Source: Leptolinea sp. UBA1437 (GTDB lineage: Bacteria > Chloroflexota > Anaerolineae > Anaerolineales > Anaerolineaceae). From it: a stretch of 7,852 nucleotides of DNA. Where the stretch lies: positions 16,199 to 24,050 of the forward strand of contig DCTP01000131.1 in the NCBI GenBank assembly GCA_002329625.1, given 5' to 3'. This document shows positions 1 through 5,129 of the stretch, in pieces. A model generated the notes under the pieces. It did not search any database. It was not told the origin of the DNA and worked only from the letters and a program-made list of their open reading frames with translations. The position numbers were made by a program, and so were the translations under genes. Every line of letters starts with the position of its first letter. Position 1 is the first letter of the stretch.

Positions 1-1262
1 AAATCGTTGCGTAACATGGCTCGTGCTCGCTGAGCTCGCAAATAGTACTTTTCATAAAATTTTTCCTGGCTGGCAAATAGCCCCGTCAGGAGACGGAGTT
101 TCACTTGATACCCGAAGCCTTCCCCTCGAGATTTGTAGTACAAATCATACATATCCTCAACTGGTCTTTTCGTGGTATGCCCATATTTGAGCCCATCAAA
201 TCGTTGTAAATTTGAATAAGCCTCGATTCGGGTTATAACGAAATAAGCCGGAACCGAATATTTTGTATTGGTCATCGGGACGTCTTCGATAATTTCGGCG
301 CCCAAATCTTTATAGATTCGCAGGGCTTTCCTGACACAGGATTCGATTTCGGGATCGATCGCCGTGGAAGAATAATTGCCGTTTTCATCCAAATAAGTAA
401 TCCTCATATAATCCGGAGAAACGCCGATTCGCATCCCTTTGACGCCTTTTTTCATTTCTTCCAGGTAATCATCAACCGGAACTCTTCCCGAAGCACTATC
501 ATTCGGATCGAATCCGGCGATTTCCCGTAATACGGCTGCGGCATCGGCAACCGTGCGGGTGATCGGTCCCATCGAATCCATCGAAGAGGCAAACGGAATC
601 ACACCGTAACGTGAAACGCGGCCGTAAGTGGGTTTCAATCCCACGGTTCCGGTAAATGCCGCCGGTTCGCGAATAGATCCACCGGTATCGGTGCCCATAG
701 AAATGGCTCCTTCATTTGCGGCAACCGCCGCCGCGGAACCGCCTGACGACCCTCCCGGAACATGATCTAAAGCCCACGGATTGCGCACAGTCGGTTTAAA
801 TGCAGTTGTTTCAGTAGATCCGCCAAAAGTAAATTCATCCAAATTCGCTTTTCCGAATAGCACCGCATCAGCCCGTTCCAACCGCTGAATAACTGTAGAA
901 GTGTAAGGAGGATGATACCCATCCAGAATTCTGGAAGCGGCCGTCGTTTGAATCCCTTTTGTGCAATAGACGTCTTTCGCCGAATAAGGAACACCGGCTA
1001 AGGGTCCCAATTCCTTTCCAGCTGCTAGTTTCCGATCCACTTCTCGGGCTTTTTCGCGTGCCGATTCTTCCGTGATCAAAATGAACGCATGCACTTTTTC
1101 TTTATCTTCCGGTTTTTCAATATATTCTTCCAATGAGCCCGGACGACCATCCACTTTTTTCACTTGCGCCAACGTTTCGTTCAGAAGTTCTTCCGCCGAT
1201 ATTTTTTTCTCTCGGATCAGTCTTGCTTGATCCAAAGCCGATAAACTCGTTAATTCAGTCAT
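1..1262 (-). CDS. gatA: Glu-tRNA(Gln)/Asp-tRNA(Asn) amidotransferase subunit A, C-terminus cut by window edge
   Basis: This is the glutaminase subunit of the cytoplasmic GatCAB complex, which releases ammonia from glutamine to amidate mischarged Glu-tRNA(Gln) or Asp-tRNA(Asn). I translated 420 unbroken codons from the ATG at 1262. The amidase-signature catalytic triad is complete: Lys96 in PYSAKD, cis-Ser172 in the Gly/Ser-rich run GGSSGGSAAAVA, and nucleophile Ser196 in GTDTGGSIR. LKPTYGRVSRYGV and the later TKYSVPAYF and EGFGYQVK stretches are typical of GatA rather than general amidases. The family is usually about 485 residues, so roughly 80 C-terminal residues lie outside the window. An insertion of about 17 residues (near residues 39-57) precedes HAFI and moves the lysine from its usual position near 79. 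gatC ends three bases upstream, which supports GatA over a stand-alone amidase. The start has a good ribosome binding site. Confidence 0.94.
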   Translation of the reverse strand, partial: MTELTSLSALDQARLIREKKISAEELLNETLAQVKKVDGRPGSLEEYIEKPEDKEKVHAFILITEESAREKAREVDRKLAAGKELGPLAGVPYSAKDVYCTKGIQTTAASRILDGYHPPYTSTVIQRLERADAVLFGKANLDEFTFGGSTETTAFKPTVRNPWALDHVPGGSSGGSAAAVAANEGAISMGTDTGGSIREPAAFTGTVGLKPTYGRVSRYGVIPFASSMDSMGPITRTVADAAAVLREIAGFDPNDSASGRVPVDDYLEEMKKGVKGMRIGVSPDYMRITYLDENGNYSSTAIDPEIESCVRKALRIYKDLGAEIIEDVPMTNTKYSVPAYFVITRIEAYSNLQRFDGLKYGHTTKRPVEDMYDLYYKSRGEGFGYQVKLRLLTGLFASQEKFYEKYYLRAQRARAMLRND

Positions 1263-1265
1263 GAT

Positions 1266-1272
1266 TCACTCC
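1266..1272 (-). promoter_or_regulatory. Ribosome binding site of gatA
   Basis: On the minus strand GGAGTGA overlaps the last codons and the TGA stop of gatC. The GGAG core lies six bases before the gatA ATG at 1262. It fixes the gatA start and suggests translational coupling, because ribosomes finishing gatC stop on the gatA binding site. Confidence 0.75.
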
Positions 1273-1589
1273 AATGTCTGATGTGGAACATCCGGCGAAA
1301 CAATATATCCGTCTTGTGTCCTCGGTGCTTGGCTGATGATATCTTCCGGATGCTCAAAAGGAATCCAAACATCCTCTCGCAACGGAGCCTGGATTTCTTC
1401 CGGAAACGGGTTCCCATGAATTACGGGGGGTAAATTGCCTTCTAACGGAATGGCGGTCAGTTCGTGAATTACCGCGAGCTGGTCATTCATTTTGGCTAAA
1501 ATTGACTCAAACTCTTCGGTGCTTAATTCAACTTCCGCAACATGCACAAAATCATCGAGCATTTCTTTTGTTATCGCATCATTGTCCAT
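1266..1589 (-). CDS. gatC: Glu-tRNA(Gln)/Asp-tRNA(Asn) amidotransferase subunit C
   Basis: GatC is the small non-catalytic subunit that wraps around and stabilises the GatA-GatB interface of the tRNA amidotransferase. The product is 107 residues, against about 95-100 for the family. It shows the usual layout: an N-terminal ITKEMLDDFVHVAEVEL helix (residues 6-22, matching the family pattern I-T-x-E-x-V-x-H-V-A-x-L-A-x-L-E-L), a second helix STEEFESILAKMNDQL, and a C-terminal APRTQDGYIVSP segment like the family's 'APE-R-x-DGY-x-VP' tail. The reading frame stays open to an earlier ATG at 1682, but I chose 1589. A strong Shine-Dalgarno sequence precedes it, family similarity begins there, and the likely promoter -10 box at 1673-1678 would leave the ATG at 1682 untranscribed. 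It is the first gene of a gatCA unit; gatB is not in the window. Confidence 0.9.
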   Translation of the reverse strand: MDNDAITKEMLDDFVHVAEVELSTEEFESILAKMNDQLAVIHELTAIPLEGNLPPVIHGNPFPEEIQAPLREDVWIPFEHPEDIISQAPRTQDGYIVSPDVPHQTLE

Positions 1590-1593
1590 AAAA

Positions 1594-1600
1594 TCACCTT
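1594..1600 (-). promoter_or_regulatory. Ribosome binding site of gatC, decides the start
   Basis: Minus-strand AAGGTGA, a strong complement to the 16S rRNA 3' end, sits four bases from its last base to the ATG at 1589. The alternative upstream ATG at 1682 is preceded on the minus strand by CATCTTTATTTGGTAG, with no comparable purine-rich site. Confidence 0.8.
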
Positions 1601-1617
1601 TTTTATATGGAATTTTG

Positions 1618-1633
1618 TCGAAGGGATCTTCGA
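1618..1633 (-). other. Small hairpin in the gatC leader
   Basis: TCGAAG and CTTCGA form a perfect 6-bp inverted repeat around a 4-base loop. It lies in the predicted 5' leader of gatC, 18 bases before the Shine-Dalgarno. No run of T follows, so it is not a terminator. It may be a small leader structure or chance; the length is modest. Confidence 0.3.
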
Positions 1634-1672
1634 ATAATTGCAAATAGGACCTTTTCAAGCAATCAATTTCTA

Positions 1673-1681
1673 ATTCTACCA
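1673..1681 (-). promoter_or_regulatory. Probable gatCA promoter (extended -10)
   Basis: The minus strand reads TGGTAGAAT, an extended -10 (TGn plus TAGAAT, one mismatch to TATAAT). No good -35 is visible at 16-18 bases upstream, which is common for extended -10 promoters. Transcription would start near 1667 on an A, giving a leader of about 77 bases before the gatC ATG at 1589. This is a prediction from sequence alone. Confidence 0.45.
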
Positions 1682-1758
1682 AATAAAGATGTGATTAACC
1701 GATAAAAGATTCAGGTTCAGTGTCATAAATTCACAAGCATCATTCGATAAAAGCAGTG

Positions 1759-1780
1759 CCGATACCGGGTCGGTTTTTTT
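1759..1780 (+). terminator. Terminator-like hairpin in the divergent intergenic region
   Basis: On the plus strand CCGAT (1759-1763) can pair with GTCGG (1769-1773), with one G-T wobble, around a 5-base loop; an alternative fold pairs ACCG with CGGT. Seven T follow (1774-1780). The shape is that of a weak intrinsic terminator, but the stem is short. No gene on the plus strand ends upstream of it within the window, so it would act only on an antisense or small RNA, or stop read-through. It may be chance. Confidence 0.3.
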
Positions 1781-1852
1781 ACTCATTATTCCAAAGGATG
1801 ATCCAAAAGTTCTATGCTATGGGAAAAATCAACGGAACGGAAAAAATTGAAA

Positions 1853-1861
1853 TGTTATAAT
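1853..1861 (+). promoter_or_regulatory. Extended -10 promoter of the glycosyltransferase gene
   Basis: TGTTATAAT is a perfect extended -10 element (TGn plus consensus TATAAT). At a 17-base spacing the -35 position reads CGGAAC, which is poor, as expected for an extended -10 promoter. Only seven bases separate the box from the ATG at 1869. Transcription would therefore begin at about 1868-1869, at the start codon itself, predicting a leaderless mRNA for the downstream two-gene unit. Confidence 0.6.
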
Positions 1862-1868
1862 CACCCCA

Positions 1869-3929
1869 ATGGAAACCCCTCACAATAACTTGAAGAATAT
1901 CCGAAAAGTTCTTGAGTATTGCTTTATCTTCATGATTTTTGTTTCCTATTTGACATTTTTAAATCGAGTCGGCAAATTAAACCTTTTTTTCACCCAAAAA
2001 GATTTTAAAAACATTCAATATGATGCGGGATATGCTTGGATTGCGGATATTAATGACCCTAAAATAGCGATCGGCTATAACCTGCCTATAACGATATATG
2101 AGAACGATCTCAAAATTTCACGGGATCTAAATGCAACTACCGAATTAGTCCGAGAACAAGGGAAAGGGAAATTTGTAATTTGGGATAACGGAACAATCTG
2201 CTTTTCAACTTCCGATAATTCAGATCCTACTCAAAACGGCAGAACTTACCGGGTGGAATATCCTCGAATTGTTGAAAAGCGGACAGTTAGAATCATAGGT
2301 GCTTTTACTGCCTTACTCGGTTTGCTTTGGGTCGGTTTATCGCTACTGGAAAACAAAGATAAATTCAACTTTCGTTCTGCGATTCTCGAAAAAGATTGGA
2401 AACTTCTTCTCTTTTTCCTGTTGGCACTTATTCCTTTTTTGTATTTTGCAATCAAATTTTTGCTTCCGCAGCCGTTGTGGGGGGATGAGCTTTTCACATT
2501 AAAAAACTACATTTATGCAAAAGATTGGTACTATCCCGCAACTTTTTATGATTATCCAAATAACCATGTATTCTTCAGCCTGATCATCTCCCTTTATTCG
2601 AAATTAATAAAAATTCGGACTTTTTGTGATGCGGTACAAAGTCCGTGGAAGATCAGAATCCTTCTCATTTTGTTTTCGATCATAACAATTCTCTTTACGA
2701 CCTTATCTGCCCGGAAAATCAATCAATCCGCGGGAGTGATTGCGTCCATTCTTCTGAGTACTTCCCTCCCTTTCTTTCTTTGGACCACTCAAATTCGCGG
2801 TTACGGATTAAGCATGACACTGATGAGCATTCTGATTTATCTGTTAATAAGTGTCCAAACTTCTCCGAATCGAATTTCTTTTGCCAGCATTGCCATTGTT
2901 TCAGCCCTTCTCGTATACATCATGCCCACGAACGCAGTTTACATTATCGCAATGGGTTTTTATTTTCTTTTTAAGTTGCTGATTGATCTCGGAAAATACA
3001 AAAAATCCGGGGAAAACGGAATTATTTATCAGATAAAAAGGAATCCGGAAGCAAAAATTCTATATTCCTTTCTGTGGGGCGCTGTTTTTTCAATAATGCT
3101 TTACTATCCGATTTTGGACCAAATGAAGCGCGTTTATCTGCCCGAATCAGGAGGAAAGGTCCTTATAAATTTTGATCTGTTTGTCCAGATATTTCGGCTC
3201 GGAACAGGTGAAATAATCCGGTCATCATTGGTCGGCCAACCTCTGCTTTTCGCCTGTATTCTGATCGGTTTTTTCTTATTCTTGCGAAATCCCGGAGAGA
3301 ATAAGCCTCTGTCGAGGATGGTTTTCGGTATCGGCTCCTGTCTCTTAACCATCCCCATTTTGTTTTTCTTTTTTTTAGGCTCCGTCCCCTATGCTCGAAA
3401 TGCTTTGACAATTCTCCCTGTAATCATCCTGATTTTTGCATTTCTGATTGCTTCGATACCTGATTCCATATCCGATCTTCGCCTAAAAAATATAAGTTTT
3501 CTAGTGATATTGATCGGCTCTAGTGCTATCTTTTCCGATCGGCTAGTTTATTTGAACAAAGAGCCTCTCAGCTACGGAAACAACTCACTCAATAATCTGA
3601 CGGAACCTTTTTTTCTCGGGGATCATCTGAATTTCAACGAGGTGCTGACGGAACTGAAAACCAAAAATGCTGCCGATCTGCCCATTTTGTTGAGATCTCC
3701 CGCTCCCTATTTCATTGAAAGTGTCTGCGATTGCTATCAACGGGTTTGCTATGGTGATGGGTCCAGTGAAGGACAGACTTTATTAAAGAACCACGCCCCT
3801 TATTTTCTGATCCAGACGGATTGGAAAGAATTTCCCGCAAATTTGGAAAAATACCCGGATTTTTCTCAATGTATCCCGATGAATCAAGAAAATCAAACAT
3901 CTTTTAAGGTTTTTCACTGCAATCCATAA
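1869..3929 (+). CDS. Multi-pass GT-C-type membrane glycosyltransferase (PMT_2/GT39-like) with N-terminal ectodomain
   Basis: This 686-residue integral membrane protein probably transfers a sugar from a polyprenyl-phosphate donor to an acceptor on the outer face of the membrane. About 12-14 hydrophobic segments are visible. The GT-C hallmarks are the acidic pair in LWGDELFT (Asp206-Glu207) in the first loop after the helix at 178-199, NNHVFF (231-236), the IRGYGLSM motif (309-316), and VPYARNALTILP (506-517), like the family's R-Y-x-x-P loop. Before this core sit a first membrane helix (about 17-33), a polar domain of about 100 residues (37-137) and a helix at 139-160, which is not the usual GT-C layout. 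A C-terminal polar tail (about 557-686) has five cysteines (620, 622, 627, 668, 684). The ATG at 1869 is the first in frame after a TGA at 1848 and lacks a Shine-Dalgarno site. It is followed 13 bases later by a PLD-like gene. Donor and acceptor are unknown. Base composition looks more AT-rich than gatA, partly from Phe/Ile/Leu-rich codons. Confidence 0.85.
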   Translation: METPHNNLKNIRKVLEYCFIFMIFVSYLTFLNRVGKLNLFFTQKDFKNIQYDAGYAWIADINDPKIAIGYNLPITIYENDLKISRDLNATTELVREQGKGKFVIWDNGTICFSTSDNSDPTQNGRTYRVEYPRIVEKRTVRIIGAFTALLGLLWVGLSLLENKDKFNFRSAILEKDWKLLLFFLLALIPFLYFAIKFLLPQPLWGDELFTLKNYIYAKDWYYPATFYDYPNNHVFFSLIISLYSKLIKIRTFCDAVQSPWKIRILLILFSIITILFTTLSARKINQSAGVIASILLSTSLPFFLWTTQIRGYGLSMTLMSILIYLLISVQTSPNRISFASIAIVSALLVYIMPTNAVYIIAMGFYFLFKLLIDLGKYKKSGENGIIYQIKRNPEAKILYSFLWGAVFSIMLYYPILDQMKRVYLPESGGKVLINFDLFVQIFRLGTGEIIRSSLVGQPLLFACILIGFFLFLRNPGENKPLSRMVFGIGSCLLTIPILFFFFLGSVPYARNALTILPVIILIFAFLIASIPDSISDLRLKNISFLVILIGSSAIFSDRLVYLNKEPLSYGNNSLNNLTEPFFLGDHLNFNEVLTELKTKNAADLPILLRSPAPYFIESVCDCYQRVCYGDGSSEGQTLLKNHAPYFLIQTDWKEFPANLEKYPDFSQCIPMNQENQTSFKVFHCNP

Positions 3930-3933
3930 AGGA
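3928..3933 (+). promoter_or_regulatory. Ribosome binding site of the PLD-like gene
   Basis: AAAGGA begins inside the TAA stop of the glycosyltransferase gene and lies nine bases before the ATG at 3943. There is no room for an independent promoter in the 13-base gap, so the two genes are read as one transcript. Confidence 0.6.
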
Positions 3934-3942
3934 AAACTATTC

Positions 3943-4965
3943 ATGAAAAAAAACAAAATTTTCTTTTTCGTTGCTGCCCTCATTTGCTTTGCTTTTTTTG
4001 CCATACCGATCAAAGTTTTTTCCGAAGAATCGATAGAAGTTGTTTTTAATGATCCATTCAGTAAGAACCAAGATCCAGCCATTCAAGATCTGATTCTTAC
4101 TACATTTGAAGACGCCGAGGAGCGCATCTATATTGCCATCTATAATTTTACGGATACCACTTGCCGAGATGCTTTGATTGACGCGGTGAAACGAGGTGTA
4201 GAAGTCCGGCTGGTTATTTATTCAGAAAATGCCGACAACCGTATTATTGAGGATTTGAAGAAAAACGGGATCAAAATTGTCAAGTCTCAATCCGAAGGTT
4301 TGATGCATGCGAAATTCATCGTTGTTGATTATGAAACAACGATCAGCGGATCGGCAAATCTGACATCTGGGAGCTTTTTTTATGACAATAATTTTATGAT
4401 TTTGATTCACGACAGCAAAGTGAACAAAATTTTTCAGGAAGAATTCAATGAAATGTTCATCGAAAAGAAATTCGGCCCAACCGGTCACCCAACAGTCCCT
4501 CCTACCAGTATCACTTTGAAAGATGGGACGAAAATCACGGTGAAATTCTCACCGGAGGACGGTGTTGAAAAGATTCTCTTATCGCTAATTCAGGCGTCTC
4601 AAAAGAGCATTGACGTGCTGGCTTACTCTTTTACTTCGGATAACCTCGGTAATGCTTTGATTGATCGATATGACGACGGAGTGGATGTGGAAGTCATATT
4701 TGAAGAAGAATCGTCAGATCAATATGGCAGCGAAGCGGCTTATTTAATTCGCAATGGCATTCCCACTTACATGGATGGCCTAACAGACGGTTTGATGCAC
4801 GAAAAAGCTATGATCTTTGATGAATCCGTGGTCGCAGCAGGTTCTTATAACTTTACGCGGGCAGCCGAAACGGTAAACGACGAACAAATTTTGATCATCG
4901 ATAATCGCAAAATAGCCGATCAATTTGAAGAAGAATTCGAAAAAATTCTTGAAAGAGCAAATTAA
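3943..4965 (+). CDS. Secreted phospholipase D-like protein with two HKD motifs
   Basis: This 340-residue member of the PLD superfamily cleaves or transfers phosphodiester bonds; members act on phospholipids, nucleic acids or cardiolipin-type substrates. Both halves of the active site are present: HAKFIVVD (His122, Lys124, Asp129) followed by GSAN (136-139), and HEKAMIFD (His286, Lys288, Asp293) followed by GSYNFT (300-305). Each half also carries the usual preceding strand, RIYIAIYNFT and SIDVLAYSFT, which argues for an intact two-lobed enzyme. Residues 1-27 form a Sec signal peptide: a KKNK positive end, a hydrophobic core, and a likely cut after VFS. No lipobox cysteine is seen, so the protein is probably released or held at the surface. 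It lies directly downstream of the glycosyltransferase gene. Substrate cannot be decided from sequence; phospholipase, nuclease and phosphatidyltransferase all remain possible. Confidence 0.9.
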   Translation: MKKNKIFFFVAALICFAFFAIPIKVFSEESIEVVFNDPFSKNQDPAIQDLILTTFEDAEERIYIAIYNFTDTTCRDALIDAVKRGVEVRLVIYSENADNRIIEDLKKNGIKIVKSQSEGLMHAKFIVVDYETTISGSANLTSGSFFYDNNFMILIHDSKVNKIFQEEFNEMFIEKKFGPTGHPTVPPTSITLKDGTKITVKFSPEDGVEKILLSLIQASQKSIDVLAYSFTSDNLGNALIDRYDDGVDVEVIFEEESSDQYGSEAAYLIRNGIPTYMDGLTDGLMHEKAMIFDESVVAAGSYNFTRAAETVNDEQILIIDNRKIADQFEEEFEKILERAN

Positions 4966-4979
4966 CCGATTTTCGAAGG

Positions 4980-5005
4980 ATATTTTCGGATCATTCCGAT
5001 AATAT
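4980..5005. other. AT-rich inverted repeat after the PLD-like gene
   Basis: ATATTTTCGGA (4980-4990) and TCCGATAATAT (4995-5005) pair over 11 positions with one mismatch around a TCAT loop. It begins 15 bases after the PLD stop codon and precedes the main terminator by 20 bases. No T-run follows, so it is more likely an mRNA 3'-end stabilising hairpin or an operator-like palindrome than a terminator. Confidence 0.45.
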
Positions 5006-5025
5006 TTGTGGAAATACTTATTAAT

Positions 5026-5066
5026 AAAAAGAAGTTGTCCTCCGAAAAAAGGACAGCTTCTTTTTT
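5026..5066. terminator. Bidirectional intrinsic terminator
   Basis: GAAGTTGTCC (5031-5040) and GGACAGCTTC (5051-5060) form a 10-bp stem with a single G-U wobble around a 10-base loop. The stem is flanked by A5 on the left and T6 on the right, which extend the pairing and provide a U-tract in either direction. It lies between convergent genes: the PLD-like gene ends at 4965 on the plus strand, and the molybdenum hydroxylase gene ends at 5130 on the minus strand. It can serve both. Confidence 0.88.
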
Positions 5067-5129
5067 AATATTTCTCTGGACTTTATAGAGCAATCGTTGA
5101 ACTCATCATCGGTGAGCTTTCCGATAAGA

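Noticed and set aside
767..994. A 75-codon minus-strand open frame within gatA
   Set aside because: It is a shifted frame of gatA, which translates without break through this whole interval.
1631..1658. TTGAAA (minus strand, 1653-1658) with TATTCG 16 bases on, as a gatC promoter
   Set aside because: The -10 is poor compared with the extended TGGTAGAAT at 1673-1681, which also leaves a normal leader.
2645..2974. A 109-codon plus-strand open frame inside the glycosyltransferase gene
   Set aside because: It is a shifted frame of a well-supported membrane protein gene, its product shows no family motif, and it has no convincing start signal.
3783..4082. A 99-codon minus-strand open frame spanning the glycosyltransferase-PLD junction
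   Set aside because: It is antisense to two recognisable genes and its sequence is a by-product of their codons; no ribosome binding site or family similarity.
1869..4965. Horizontal transfer of the glycosyltransferase-PLD pair suggested by lower GC than gatA
   Set aside because: Hand counts of single lines vary widely (about 28% to 47% GC within the gene), and Phe/Ile/Leu-rich membrane codons lower GC anyway; no mobile-element ends, direct repeats or integrase are visible.
5108..5125. ATCGG/CCGAT inverted repeat just after the hydroxylase stop codon
   Set aside because: Only five base pairs, an 8-base loop and no U-tract; the strong terminator at 5026-5066 already serves this end.
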